Positions 37,892 to 47,634 of a stretch of DNA of 64,000 nucleotides are shown here, piece after piece; the first letter of the stretch is position 1; the number at the start of each line of letters is the position of its first letter. The notes under the pieces were generated by a model. The model was not told the DNA's origin. It did not search any database and saw only the letters and a program-made list of their open reading frames with translations. Position numbers and translations under genes: made by a program. The stretch is from CADEEN01 sp963783785 (lineage in GTDB: Bacteria > Pseudomonadota > Gammaproteobacteria > Burkholderiales > Burkholderiaceae_C). Location of the stretch: NCBI GenBank assembly GCA_963783785.1, contig CAWAOQ010000009.1:203455-267454 (forward strand), given 5' to 3'.

Positions 37892-38245
37892 TCAATGTTC
37901 GCCCTTGGTGCGCAAGAGCCCGGCCAGGCGGTTGCCCTGCTTCTGCGGGCCCCCGATCGGAAACAGGTCGTGCAGGTAATGGTTGTTGCCGCGTGCCGGG
38001 CCCCAGACCTGCTCGAAGTGCTTGATCATCGCCCGCACCTGCGCCTGCACGCCGTGCTCGTGGTAGTAGTCGCGCAGGTAGCGGATCACCTGCCAATGTT
38101 CGTCGGTCAGCACCAGGCCTTCTTCGCGAGCCAGCGCGTGCACGAAAGCCTCCGACCAGTCGGCGCGGTTGATCAGATAACCCTCGCTGTCGGTCGCGAC
38201 AGCGCGGCCCTGCACATCCACGGTTCGCTGCAACAGGTTCATCAT
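37892..38245 (-). CDS. DsrC/TusE-family protein without Cys (RspA-like)
   Basis: 117 residues with the DsrC fold (DSEGYLINRADWSEAFVHAL, HWQVIRYLRDYYHEHG, LHDLFPIGGPQKQGN). The end of the protein, QGNRLAGLLRTKGEH, has Asn where the penultimate Cys should be and no terminal Cys; the whole protein has none. Such variants (the RspA group) cannot carry a trisulfide and are proposed to be regulatory. It lies inside the dsr operon between dsrN and dsrR. Confidence 0.85.
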   Translation of the reverse strand: MMNLLQRTVDVQGRAVATDSEGYLINRADWSEAFVHALAREEGLVLTDEHWQVIRYLRDYYHEHGVQAQVRAMIKHFEQVWGPARGNNHYLHDLFPIGGPQKQGNRLAGLLRTKGEH

Positions 38246-38257
38246 CGGTCTGGCTCC

Positions 38258-39679
38258 TCAGGCGGCGATCGCCAGCGCGGCCGTGGCGGCAGACCGCCGC
38301 TCGCGTTGCTGGCGAACGAAGTCGACGAAGCGGGGCGCCCACGACGTGCCCGCCGCGCTGCGCAGGTGGGCGTAGGACGCCAGCAGGTTGTGCACCAGCA
38401 CGCCGTCGTGCGCGCCGTCGACGCCATGCCCGCGCTGCACGCGGTAGGCGAACGCGACGGACGGGTCGAGGTTCTCGAGGCTCGAATGGTGGAACTCGTG
38501 CCCGCGCACCACGTCCGCAGGCGCCGGGCTCCAGGGCAGCGCCGCCGTCTGCTGCAGGTGGACGTAGCCGCGGCCCACCGGCCGCTCGTGCATCACCGCA
38601 TCGCCCGGGATCGCACCGACCATGCGCGCCGTGCGGCCCTGCCAGGTGATGCTGCGCGCCAGGTACATCAGGCCGCCGCACTCGGCGTAGGTCGGCAGCC
38701 CGGCCTCGATGGCCGTGCGGATCGCGCTGCGCAGCGGCGCGTTGGCTTCGAGTTCACCCATGCAGGCTTCGGGGAAGCCGCCACCGATGACGAGACCGTC
38801 GACCGCAGGCAATTGCGCATCGTGCAGGGTGTCGATCGGCACCAGCTCGGCGCCCGCCGCCTGCAACGCAGCCAGGTCGTCCGGGTAGTAGAAGCCGAAC
38901 GCGCGATCGCGCGCGACGCCGATGCGCAGGTCGGCCGGCCGCGCTGCAGCCAGCCCGACGACCGGCCTGGCCGCCGTCTGCGGGCCGGGCCCGGCCGATG
39001 CCGCGAGCGCCCGCACGCGATCGAGATCGACCTGCGCACCGACGATGCGGCCGATGGCCTCCACACGCGCCTGCGCGTCGTCGAGCTCGGCGCAAGGCAT
39101 CAGGCCCAGGTGCCGCTCCATCACGGCCAGCCGCCCGTCCTCGGCCACCGCGCCGAGCACCGGCACGTCGGTGTAGTGCTCGATCACCGCGCGCAGCTTG
39201 GCCTCGTGGCGTGCGCCGCCCAGGCGGTTCAGGATCACGCCGCCGATGCGGATGTCGCGCTCGAACGCCTGGTAGCCGAGGATCAGCGGCGCGATGCCGC
39301 GGGTCATGCCACGGGCGTCGATCACCAGCAGCACCGGCAGGCCGAGCCGGCGCGCCAGCGCGGCGTTGCTGTTGCTGCCGTCGAGCGCGAGACCGTCGTA
39401 CAGGCCCTTGTTGCCTTCGACCAGCGCCAGTTCGGCGCCGCGCAGGCCCTCGGCGAAGCAGCGCTCGAGCGCGGCGTCGTCCATCAGGTAGGCATCGAGG
39501 TTGAAACACGGCCGCCCGGCGGCGCGCGCCAACCACATCGGGTCGATGTAGTCGGGCCCTTTCTTGAACGGCTGCACCACCGTGCCGCGCGCGGCCAGCG
39601 CCGCACACAGGCCGAGCGAGACCGTGGTCTTGCCCGAGGACTTGTGCGCGGCGGAGACGAGCAGGCGGGCGATGGTCAT
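38258..39679 (-). CDS. dsrN: DsrN, siroheme amidation enzyme
   Basis: 473 residues of the CobB/CbiA type. An N-terminal P-loop (SAAHKSSGKTTVSLGL) is followed by FKKGPDYIDP and VEGNKGLYDG, then a class-I glutamine amidotransferase domain (YAECGGLMYLARS with the nucleophilic Cys, and GHEFHHSSL). DsrN amidates siroheme for DsrAB. The gene is intact and 4 bp from dsrP. Confidence 0.94.
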   Translation of the reverse strand: MTIARLLVSAAHKSSGKTTVSLGLCAALAARGTVVQPFKKGPDYIDPMWLARAAGRPCFNLDAYLMDDAALERCFAEGLRGAELALVEGNKGLYDGLALDGSNSNAALARRLGLPVLLVIDARGMTRGIAPLILGYQAFERDIRIGGVILNRLGGARHEAKLRAVIEHYTDVPVLGAVAEDGRLAVMERHLGLMPCAELDDAQARVEAIGRIVGAQVDLDRVRALAASAGPGPQTAARPVVGLAAARPADLRIGVARDRAFGFYYPDDLAALQAAGAELVPIDTLHDAQLPAVDGLVIGGGFPEACMGELEANAPLRSAIRTAIEAGLPTYAECGGLMYLARSITWQGRTARMVGAIPGDAVMHERPVGRGYVHLQQTAALPWSPAPADVVRGHEFHHSSLENLDPSVAFAYRVQRGHGVDGAHDGVLVHNLLASYAHLRSAAGTSWAPRFVDFVRQQRERRSAATAALAIAA

Positions 39680-39683
39680 GTCG

Positions 39684-40869
39684 TCACGCCTTGGTCGACA
39701 CGGCGTCGTCGGGCGGCAGGAAATCCAGCACGCGCACGCCGACGAGGGTCAGCAGGAACGCGGCACCGAGGCCGCCGATGCCGAGCAGCAGTTCGGGCAG
39801 CGACGGCACATAGCGCATCACCGCCCCATCGCCGAAGCTGCTGCTGACCTGGTAGCCGGGGAAGATCTCGAGCGGGAAAGCCTGCCCGCCGATGATGAAG
39901 ACGAACAACCAGGCGAAGGCGCCGAGCACGACCAGCGCCGATGCCGCGAGCGTCGCGCGCAGGCTCGCCAGCCTTGGATGGAACAGCAGCAGCATCGGCA
40001 GCACCGAGCCGACCGCGACGTAGCCGCCCCAGAACAGCAGCGGATACACGCCCAGCGCCACCGCGGCCGAGCAGGATGAAGGCCTCGAAGCCGCCCTGGC
40101 GCGCGAAGTACAGGTTGGTCATGTGGTACACGGCCACCAGGTACAGCGATGCGGCGACGAAGATGCCGAGCAGCCGCGCCATGCGGCGCTGCGTGTCGGG
40201 TGCGAGCGGGCGGCCATTGCGGGCCGGTCAGCGCCGACTGCACGATCAGGAACACCGCCAGGCCCCAGCTCAGCGACAGCACGACGAACAGCGGCGCCAG
40301 CAGCGCCGACATGGTAGGCCTGGCGCGCGACGAGAAAGCCGAAGATCGAGCCGGTGCCGGTGGTCAGCACGAAGCGCCAGATCAGCACGGCGACGCCGGC
40401 CGGCTTGGCGTAGCCGTTGAAGCGGCGCTCGAACATCGTCCACAGGTAGACCGCGACGAGAGCCGGCCATGCCCGAATAGAGAAAGATGTTCCAGGCGAA
40501 GACCGACTTGAAGTTGTAGTGCGTCGCGGCGACGATGATCCGCTCGGGGCGGCCGAGATCGAGCATCAGCACCATCAGCCCGCCCGCCAGCAACGCCAGG
40601 CACAGCAGCCCCGACAGCGGCGCGTGCGGCTTGTAGGCCGACTGGCCGAAGACCGACCCGACCGACGCGACGTTGAGCACGCCCGAGGCGGCCACGATCA
40701 TGAAGATCGCGAACACATGCGGCAGGCCCCAGACGACCTGGTTGTTCATGCCGGTGACGATGTGACCGTGCAGCTCCATGTAATGCGCCGCGGCCAGGCC
40801 GATCGCCGTGACCACGCCGCCGACCGCGGCCAGCAGCCAGAAATTGCGGTCTTCAGCGGTTGCGTTCAT
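39684..40869 (-). CDS. dsrP: DsrP, NrfD-like membrane subunit, four frameshifts
   Basis: About 395 residues with ten hydrophobic segments. It starts MNATAEDRNFWLLAAVGG, contains the LDLGRPERI motif and ends PLEIFPGYQVSSSFGDG to DFLPPDD. DsrP is the quinone-interacting membrane subunit of DsrMKJOP. The coding path changes frame near 40465, 40315, 40220 and 40070, giving a net surplus of one base. Every part is conserved, so errors in the assembly are likely. It is the most damaged gene of the dsr operon. Confidence 0.88.
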
Positions 40870-40872
40870 CGC

Positions 40873-41595
40873 TCAGACGCCGTGATAGCGCACGCCCGGA
40901 TCGAGCTTCAGGTCGGCGCGCAGTTGCGTGGTCTGGATCTCGCGCACGCGCTTGGCGATCTCGCTGGCCGGATCGTTGAGGTCGCCAAACAGGATCGCGC
41001 CGTGGCCGGCCTGGCTGCAGGCCTCGGCGCACGCGGTGGTCGTCGCGCCCTTGTCGATGCGGTGCACGCACAGCGTGCAGCTCTCGACGCAACCCTTGCC
41101 GCGCGGCACATCGGGCTTCTGGTCGACCAGCGGTTCGTGAACGAAAGAGCGCGCCTGGTACGGGCAGGCCATCACGCAGTAACGGCAGCCGATGCAAGTG
41201 TGGCGGTCGACCAGCACGATGCCGTCGGCGCGCTTGAACGAGGCGCCGGTCGGGCAGACGTCGACACAGGGCGGCTCGGCGCAGTGCTGGCACATCACCG
41301 GCAGCGACGCCGCGCGGCCGGTCTTGATCTCCTTGATCTCGACCTTGCGGATCCACTGCGCATCGGTCGGGCGCTGCGGGGTCGCCAGGCCGTTCTCGGT
41401 GTTGCAGGCGGTCACGCAATCGTTGCAGCCGCTGGCGCACTTCGTGGTGTCGATCAGCATGCCCCAGCGCACCTTCGGGCTGGCGCCCGCCGTCGGCGTG
41501 GCGGCCTGCGCGATCTCGATCAGCTGGATGCCCGGCGCAAGGATCACGCCACCGATCGCGGCGGCAGCGACGCCGAGGAAGCCGCGGCGGCTCAC
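40873..41595 (-). CDS. dsrO: DsrO, periplasmic iron-sulfur protein
   Basis: 240 residues from a GTG at 41595 that overlaps the dsrJ stop (GTGA). The Tat leader SRRGFLGVAAAA is clear. Four [4Fe-4S] motifs follow, including CASGCNDCVTACNTEN, CAEPPCVDVCPTGA, CIGCRYCVMACPYQA and CTLCVHRI. DsrO is the periplasmic ferredoxin-like partner of the DsrMKJOP complex. It is intact. Confidence 0.93.
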   Translation of the reverse strand: MSRRGFLGVAAAAIGGVILAPGIQLIEIAQAATPTAGASPKVRWGMLIDTTKCASGCNDCVTACNTENGLATPQRPTDAQWIRKVEIKEIKTGRAASLPVMCQHCAEPPCVDVCPTGASFKRADGIVLVDRHTCIGCRYCVMACPYQARSFVHEPLVDQKPDVPRGKGCVESCTLCVHRIDKGATTTACAEACSQAGHGAILFGDLNDPASEIAKRVREIQTTQLRADLKLDPGVRYHGV

Positions 41596-41970
41596 TTCAC
41601 CGCTCCCTGCGCCAGCTTGCTCGAGGTGCTGCTGTGGCACTCGAAGCAGTCGATCTTCACCGCTGCGTAGCTGTGGCAGCTGACGCAGAAGTTGGTCTCG
41701 GCCTTGGCCACGCTGGCCGTCTTCTGGTTGGCGTGGCAGTCGATGCAATCCTTCAGGCTGTACTTCGCACCGCGGATGCCGCCGCGCACGGTGTCGTCGC
41801 GCTGGTGCTTGAGGAATTCCATGTGCATGCGCCGCATCACGGCTGGCGGCTCCACGCACTGCGTACCCGCCACCGCAGCCTCGATCACCGGCCTGCGGCG
41901 TGCGACCGTCGTCTGCAAAGACCGGCTGCAGCGAACCCGCCACCAGCAGCCCGAACAGCACCCGCCGCAA
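41592..41970 (-). CDS. dsrJ: DsrJ, triheme cytochrome c, one frameshift
   Basis: About 126 residues with an N-terminal hydrophobic signal anchor (VLFGLLVAGSLQPVFA) and three haem motifs, CIDCH, CVSCH and CFECH. DsrJ has three haems, one of which is ligated by His/Cys in the family. The frame changes near 41895, between the signal and TQCVEPPAVMRRMHME. The start is uncertain: a TTG at 41970 or a GTG at 41961. The upstream gap to dsrL holds a palindromic repeat. Confidence 0.85.
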
Positions 41971-41973
41971 CCA

Positions 41974-42059
41974 AGCGGACGCCGCGGATCCGGCTCCGCC
42001 GGTCCGCTGGCGTCGCCCCCCTGGGGGGGAGGCGCCGAAGGCGCTTCGGGGGGGGGCCA
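41974..42059. repeat. intergenic GC-rich palindromic repeat, copy 3 (variant)
   Basis: An 86-bp block between dsrL and dsrJ with GCCCCCCTGGGGGGG and CGCCGAAGGCGCTTCGGGGGGGGG. It has the layout of the repeats at 13066 and 48686 but diverges in sequence. No gene fits here. Confidence 0.65.
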
Positions 42060-42060
42060 C

Positions 42061-44019
42061 TTACTCCCCGAGCCCCATCTGGATGTAGCCGGTCGGGCAG
42101 ACATCCTTGCAGATGTGGCAGCCGATGCACTTGCTGTAGTCGGTGTCGACATAGCGGCCGGTCGTCGACTTGCTCTTCGGGACCTTGAACACGGCCGTCT
42201 GCGGGCAGTAGACGACGCAGTTGTCGCACTCGAAACACTGGCCGCAGCTCATGCAGCGCTTGGCCTCGGCCTGGGCCTGCGCTTCGAGCAGCGGCAGCAT
42301 GCGCTCCTCGAAATTGTTCAGCGCCTCTTGGGCCGTCAGCGAGACGATCTTGCGCCGGTTGCGCGGCGTGTAGTTGAAGTGGCCGAGGAACAACTCGGTG
42401 TGCGGGATCACGTAGCGGTCGGAGCGGTTGTCGTAGTTGTGGATCGCGCCGGTGCTGGCATCGGTGCCCCACGTCGGCTCCTCGATCTGCGTGATCTTCA
42501 GGCCCTTCTCGATCATCTTGCGGGTCAGGTCGAAGCTGTGCACATCGATCTTCGGCCGCTTGTCGAGCGCCTCGCTGCGCAGGTGGCGGTCGATGCCGTC
42601 GGCGGCGATCGCACCATGGCCGATCGCGGTGGTCAGCAGGTGCGGGCGCACGACGTCGCCGCCGACGAACATGCCGGCCTGGCCCTGCACCTGGTAGTTC
42701 TTGTCGCTGGTGATCCCGCCCTTGCCGTTGTTGAGCGTCTCCAGCCCCGTGAAATCCACCGCCTGGCCGATCGCCGAGACGATCAGGTCGGCCTCGATGT
42801 CCTCTTCGGTGCCGGCGACCTGCTTGATCTCGAGCCGGCCGCTGACGAACCTGGCCTCGCACTGCACGACGCGCAGTGCGGTCGCGCGCCCGTCGGCGCC
42901 GCGGATCACCGCCACTGGCGCCAGGCCACCGCGGATCGCGATGCCTTCGGCCAGTGCATGCTCGACCTCGCCCTTGCTGGCCTGCATCTTGTCGATCGCG
43001 AAGACCGACGTCAGCGTCACCTCGGCGCCCTGGCGCGCCGACAGCGTGGCCACGTCGTGCGCGGCATAGCCGGCGATGGCGTTCTCGGGCCGGTCGGACT
43101 CGTGCACCTGGTCGATGTGGCCGAGCCGGCGCGCCACCGTGGCCACGTCGATCGACGTGTCGCCGCCGCCGACCACCACCACGCGCTTGCCGACATGCCG
43201 CATGCGGCCGTCGTTGAAGGCTTTCAGGAACGCGGTGGCGGTGACGACGTTGGGTGCGTCCCAGCCCTCCACCGGCAGTGGCCGGCCGCTCTGCGCACCC
43301 AGCCCCAGGAACACGGCGTCGAACTCGCTCTTGATCTGCTCGAGCGTCACGTCGGTGCCGATGCGGCAGGCCATGCGCGTGGCCACGCCGAGGTCCAGGA
43401 TGCGCTGGATCTCGGCATCGAGCACTGCGCGCGGCGTGCGAAAGCCCGGGATGCCGTAGCGCATCATGCCGCCCAGTTCTTCGCGCTCGTCGAAGATCGT
43501 CACCGCGTGGCCCTTGCGCGCCAGTTGGTAGGCCGCCGACAGGCCGGCCGGGCCAGCACCGATCACCGCCACCTTCTTGCCGGTGCGCTCGGCGGGTTTC
43601 GGGAAAGCCAGCTTGTGCTCGATGGCCCACTCGCCGAGGAAGTGCTCGACCGAGTTGATGCCGACGAAGTCCTCGACCTGGTTGCGGTTGCAGCCCGATT
43701 CACAAGGCGCCGGGCACACGCGGCCCATCACCGACGGCAGCGGATTGGCCTCGGTCAGGCGCCGCCAGGCGTATTCCTGCCACGCCACGCCCGCCGGCGG
43801 CTTCTCGACGCCGCGCACGATGTTGAGGTAGCCGCGGATGTCCTCGCCCGACGGGCAGCTGCCCTGGCACGGCGGCGTGCTCTGGATGTAGGTCGGGCAC
43901 TTGTGCGAATGGTCGGCGTCGAAGATTTCCTGCTGCCACGCAAGCGGCTTTTCGTCGCCATCCTTGTAGCGGCGGAAGGTCAGCGGCTGGGCCGGCGCGT
44001 TGTCGACGGTGGCGGACAT
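42061..44019 (-). CDS. dsrL: DsrL, NAD(P)-linked flavoprotein
   Basis: 652 residues, GltD-like. The N-terminal Cys segment carries CPTYIQSTPPCQGSCPSGED and CPAPCESGCNRN. Two nucleotide-binding folds follow (VIGAGPAGLSAAYQ near residue 150 and VVVGGGDTSIDVA near residue 290). The C-terminal ferredoxin domain contains CGQCFECDNCVVYCP and CIGCHICKDVCP. DsrL-1 proteins pass electrons between NAD(H) and DsrAB in the oxidising direction. The gene is intact and lies next to sqr. Confidence 0.95.
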   Translation of the reverse strand: MSATVDNAPAQPLTFRRYKDGDEKPLAWQQEIFDADHSHKCPTYIQSTPPCQGSCPSGEDIRGYLNIVRGVEKPPAGVAWQEYAWRRLTEANPLPSVMGRVCPAPCESGCNRNQVEDFVGINSVEHFLGEWAIEHKLAFPKPAERTGKKVAVIGAGPAGLSAAYQLARKGHAVTIFDEREELGGMMRYGIPGFRTPRAVLDAEIQRILDLGVATRMACRIGTDVTLEQIKSEFDAVFLGLGAQSGRPLPVEGWDAPNVVTATAFLKAFNDGRMRHVGKRVVVVGGGDTSIDVATVARRLGHIDQVHESDRPENAIAGYAAHDVATLSARQGAEVTLTSVFAIDKMQASKGEVEHALAEGIAIRGGLAPVAVIRGADGRATALRVVQCEARFVSGRLEIKQVAGTEEDIEADLIVSAIGQAVDFTGLETLNNGKGGITSDKNYQVQGQAGMFVGGDVVRPHLLTTAIGHGAIAADGIDRHLRSEALDKRPKIDVHSFDLTRKMIEKGLKITQIEEPTWGTDASTGAIHNYDNRSDRYVIPHTELFLGHFNYTPRNRRKIVSLTAQEALNNFEERMLPLLEAQAQAEAKRCMSCGQCFECDNCVVYCPQTAVFKVPKSKSTTGRYVDTDYSKCIGCHICKDVCPTGYIQMGLGE

Positions 44020-44053
44020 GGCGGGGTCTCCTAGGGGTTCGGGGGCAGGTGTT

Positions 44054-45331
44054 TCACTTCGACATCAGGCGCTCGATGCCGACCGCCTTGAGCACGTATT
44101 TCTCGTACACCGGCTCGGAGTTGCCGGTCTTCATCTTGCGCATGAAGTACTTCTCGAAGGCGATCTTGGCCACGTGGACCCACTTGCCCTTCTTGAACCA
44201 GTTCACGTTGCGCGGCGGGATCTGCGGCAGCGCGACGAAGGCCGCGCCGGTGTCGCCCATGTCGGCCAGGCAGATCGCGTTCCAGGTCGCCTTGGCCGTC
44301 ACCGGGCGGCCGGCCAGTTCGTCGGCGATGTTGTGCACGATCGCCGAGACCATGGTCTCGATCATGTAGCCGGTCTTGGGTGCGCCGGTGGGCACCGGCG
44401 TCACTTCCACCGGCGGGATCGCCACGCACACGCCGGCCGAGAAGATGTTCCTGTAGGCCTTGCTGCGCTGGAACTCGTCGATCAGCACGAAGCCGCGCGG
44501 ATTGCACAGGTTGGGCACCGCCGCGACCGCATCGACGCCCTTGAAGGCGGGCAGCATCATCGACAGCTTGAACGGGACCTCGTGCTCCTTGATCAACTGG
44601 CCCTGGTCGTCGAGCTGGCTCGCGAACAGTTTGCCGGCCTCGACCTTCGTGGTCTTGGCGTTGGTGATCCACTTGATGTCGTGGCCGCGCATCTCCGACT
44701 CGAGCATCGACTTCGAGTCGCCGACGCCGCCCAGCCCCAGGTGGCCGATGTAGGGCTCACTGGTGACGAAGGTGATCGGCACCTTGTTGCGCAGCTTGCG
44801 GCGGCGCAGGTCGGTGTCGAGGATGAAGGCGAATTCGTAGGCCGGGCCGAAGCAGCTGGCCATCGGCATCGCGCCGATGACCACCGGGCCGGGGTTCTTC
44901 AGGAACTCCTGGTACTGGGCATAGAAGCCCTCGGCATGGCCCACGGTGCAGACCGAATGGGTGTGGCCGGCGATCGGACCGGCCCCCGGCACTTCGTCGA
45001 AGCTGAGCTTGGGCCCGGTGGCGATGACCAGGTAGTCGTAGGCCAGCGTGTCGCCACCGTCGAGTTCGAGCTTGCTGCCTTCGGCGTCGATCTTCGTCAC
45101 CGCCTTGCCGATGAAGCCGATGCCCTTGCGCTCGAGCACCGGCGCCAGTTGCAGGATCACCTCTTCGCGCTTGCGCCAGCCGACCGCCACCCACGGGTTG
45201 GACGGCACGAACTGGAAGTAGTCGAGCGCGTTGACCATCGTGACCCGGTGCTCCTTGCCCAGGGTCGCGCGCATCTCGTAGGCAGCGGGCATGCCGCCGA
45301 GGCCGGCGCCCATGATGACGATGTGGGCCAT
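44054..45331 (-). CDS. sqr: sulfide:quinone oxidoreductase inside the dsr operon
   Basis: 425 residues. The FAD fold is IVIMGAGLGGMPAAYEM (residues 4-20). Three Cys (128 in HSVCTVGH, 160 in ASCFGPAYEF and 354 in NAICLADMGD) match the catalytic set of the well-studied Acidithiobacillus ferrooxidans enzyme, and spacing and local sequence are very close to it from memory. The enzyme oxidises sulfide to polysulfide and reduces quinone at the membrane. Its place between dsrK and dsrL, on the same strand with short gaps, makes it part of the operon. Confidence 0.9.
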   Translation of the reverse strand: MAHIVIMGAGLGGMPAAYEMRATLGKEHRVTMVNALDYFQFVPSNPWVAVGWRKREEVILQLAPVLERKGIGFIGKAVTKIDAEGSKLELDGGDTLAYDYLVIATGPKLSFDEVPGAGPIAGHTHSVCTVGHAEGFYAQYQEFLKNPGPVVIGAMPMASCFGPAYEFAFILDTDLRRRKLRNKVPITFVTSEPYIGHLGLGGVGDSKSMLESEMRGHDIKWITNAKTTKVEAGKLFASQLDDQGQLIKEHEVPFKLSMMLPAFKGVDAVAAVPNLCNPRGFVLIDEFQRSKAYRNIFSAGVCVAIPPVEVTPVPTGAPKTGYMIETMVSAIVHNIADELAGRPVTAKATWNAICLADMGDTGAAFVALPQIPPRNVNWFKKGKWVHVAKIAFEKYFMRKMKTGNSEPVYEKYVLKAVGIERLMSK

Positions 45332-45353
45332 GGTGAGAACTCCTTCGCTGGGT

Positions 45354-46850
45354 TCAGTGCGGCTCGCCGAGCCGGATCGCCTTGCTGACGAGCTGATGCA
45401 CGCCGCCGACCATGCTCATGTCGAAGCCGTAGTACGGCAGCACCTTGCTGAACTGCGCCTTGCAGATGGCGCAGATGGTGGCCATGAAATTCACGCCATG
45501 CTGCTGGACGACGTTGTTCAACGCCTCCATCCGCGGCAGCGCGCCCTTGACGCGCAGTTCGAGCAGGTCGTCGGTCAGCAGGCCACCGCCACCGCCGCAG
45601 CAGAAGGTGGCCTCGTGGGTCGTGCCGGGGGCCATGTCGTGGAATCGGTTGGCCACCGCCTTGATGATTTCGCGCGGGATCACGAACTGGCCGCCGGGCA
45701 TGCTGCCCATGCGCGAGGCCCGCGCCACGTTGCACGAATCGTGGAAGGTGATGATGCGGTCGTCGTTCTTTTCCTTGTCGAACTTCAGCGCACCCTGCTG
45801 GATCAGGTCGTAGGTGAACTCGCAGATGTGCTGCGGCACCGGGTAGCGCGGGTCGAGCCAGTCGAACGGGCCGATCAAGGTGTTCCAGAAGCTGTAGGCC
45901 ACGCGCCAGGCATGGCCGCATTCGCCGACGACGATGCGCTTGACGCCGAGCTCCTGCGCGGCTTCCTTGACGCGCAGCGAGATGTTGCGCATCTGCTCGT
46001 AGTTGCCGATGAACAGGCCGAAGTTGCCGGCCTCGCTGGCCTTCGAGCTCAGCGTCCACTTGATGCCGGCGGCATGGAAGACCTTGGCGTAGCCGATCAG
46101 GCTTTCGACATGCGGCTCGGAGAAGAAATCGGCCGACGGCGTGACCAGCAACACCTCGGCGCCGGCCTCGTCGAGCGGGAAGCGCACGTCCAGACCCGTC
46201 TCTTCCTTGGTGTCCTCTTCGAGCCCGAGCAGCGTGTCTTCCAGCGCCGGCCCCGGAATGCCCAGGTTGTTGCCGATGCGGTGGACCTTGCCGATGATCT
46301 CGTTGGCGTACTTCTGGCCCAGGCCCACCGAGTCCATGATCTCGCGCGCGGCCATCGTGACCTCGGCGGTGTCGATGCCGTACGGGCAGAACACCGAGCA
46401 GCGGCGGCACTCGGAACACTGGTTGTAGTAGCTCCACCAGTCGTCGAGCACGTCCTTGGTCATGTCGACCGCGCCGACCAGCTTCGGGAAATGCTTGCCG
46501 GCGAACGTGAAGTAGCGGCGGTAGACGCCACGCATCAGGTCCTGCCGCGCGACGGGCATGTTCTTCGGGTCACCGGTGCCGATGTAGTAGTGGCACTTGT
46601 CGGAGCAGGCGCCGCAATGCACGCAGGCGTCCATGTAGACCCGCAGCGAGCGGTACTTGCCCAGCAGCTCGCCCATCTTGGCGACCGCGCGCTGCTCCCA
46701 GCCTTCGGTCAACTCGCCGGGAAAGCCGACGGCCTCCTGGATCTTCGGCGAGGCGACATAAGGCTTGCTGTGCGCCATCGCGCCCACCTGCACCAGCGGG
46801 ATCACCGGGTACGGCTTGAGCTTGGGGGTCTCGAAAGCGGCGGTGGCCAT
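45354..46850 (-). CDS. dsrK: DsrK, HdrD-like iron-sulfur protein
   Basis: 498 residues. Two [4Fe-4S] ferredoxin motifs (CVHCGACSDKC at residues 76-86 and CSECRRCSVFCP near 150) are followed by two CCG domains that bind the special catalytic cluster (GECGHA, HDSCNVAR, FCCGGGGG, CAICKAQF). DsrK is thought to reduce or oxidise the DsrC trisulfide. It is intact and separated by 15 bp from dsrM. Confidence 0.96.
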   Translation of the reverse strand: MATAAFETPKLKPYPVIPLVQVGAMAHSKPYVASPKIQEAVGFPGELTEGWEQRAVAKMGELLGKYRSLRVYMDACVHCGACSDKCHYYIGTGDPKNMPVARQDLMRGVYRRYFTFAGKHFPKLVGAVDMTKDVLDDWWSYYNQCSECRRCSVFCPYGIDTAEVTMAAREIMDSVGLGQKYANEIIGKVHRIGNNLGIPGPALEDTLLGLEEDTKEETGLDVRFPLDEAGAEVLLVTPSADFFSEPHVESLIGYAKVFHAAGIKWTLSSKASEAGNFGLFIGNYEQMRNISLRVKEAAQELGVKRIVVGECGHAWRVAYSFWNTLIGPFDWLDPRYPVPQHICEFTYDLIQQGALKFDKEKNDDRIITFHDSCNVARASRMGSMPGGQFVIPREIIKAVANRFHDMAPGTTHEATFCCGGGGGLLTDDLLELRVKGALPRMEALNNVVQQHGVNFMATICAICKAQFSKVLPYYGFDMSMVGGVHQLVSKAIRLGEPH

Positions 46851-46865
46851 GGCGTGCGTGGGGAT

Positions 46866-47597
46866 CTACTTCTTGTCCAGTGCCGCCGCCCAGGCCGCCA
46901 GGTGGCGAGCCTCGCGCGAGGTGTCGGCCTGGTTGCGCGTCGGGCTGAAGAACAGGCCCGGCGCGTGCAGCAGCTTGCTGATCGGGAACACCAGCATCAG
47001 CAACGCCACCAGCGCCAGGTGCAGCAGCAGCACCGGGTCGGCCGGCAGCGGCTGCAGGTCCAGGCGCATCAGCCCGAGCATGAAGGCCTTGACCGCGACG
47101 ATGTCGGTGTGGGCGACGAAGCGCATGCCCAGCCCGGTCAGCCCGATCGCCAGCAGCAGTGCCAGGTGCAGGTGATCCGATGGCGTCGAGATGTAGCGCA
47201 CGCGGTCGACCAGGAAGCGCCGCGCCCACAGTCCGGCCAGCCCGGCCACCATCGCGAAGCCCGCGTAGGTGCCGAAGAACTGCACGAACACGATCGGCGT
47301 CCAGACCGGCTCCTGGAAGTAGCGCACGTGACGCAACAGCACCAGCAGCAGCGCGGCATGGAACAGCCAGCCGAACAGCCAGGTCCACTTGCTGGCCTTG
47401 AACAGGCTCTCGAAGAACACCACCTCGCGCGTCAGGCGCAGCGCGACGCCCGACGTCGTCGTCGGCGCCGGCGTGGTCGGGATCTTCAGCGGCGCCGGCG
47501 TGCGCAGGTAGCTGCGGACCTTGAGCGCCAGCCCGACCACCAGCACCGCCGTGGCGGCGTAGAACAGCGCGGCGTAGGCGATCGTGACGACACTCAT
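46866..47597 (-). CDS. dsrM: DsrM, membrane cytochrome b subunit
   Basis: 243 residues with about six hydrophobic segments and candidate haem-b histidines in WLFHAALLLVLLRHVRYF and LLLHLALVALLM. DsrM anchors DsrK and links it to the quinone pool. The N-terminus lacks a signal peptide. The gene is intact and coupled to dsrK. Confidence 0.93.
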   Translation of the reverse strand: MSVVTIAYAALFYAATAVLVVGLALKVRSYLRTPAPLKIPTTPAPTTTSGVALRLTREVVFFESLFKASKWTWLFGWLFHAALLLVLLRHVRYFQEPVWTPIVFVQFFGTYAGFAMVAGLAGLWARRFLVDRVRYISTPSDHLHLALLLAIGLTGLGMRFVAHTDIVAVKAFMLGLMRLDLQPLPADPVLLLHLALVALLMLVFPISKLLHAPGLFFSPTRNQADTSREARHLAAWAAALDKK

Positions 47598-47634
47598 GCC
47601 GAGGCCCGCGCTCGATGGACAGGCCGCGCGCCGG

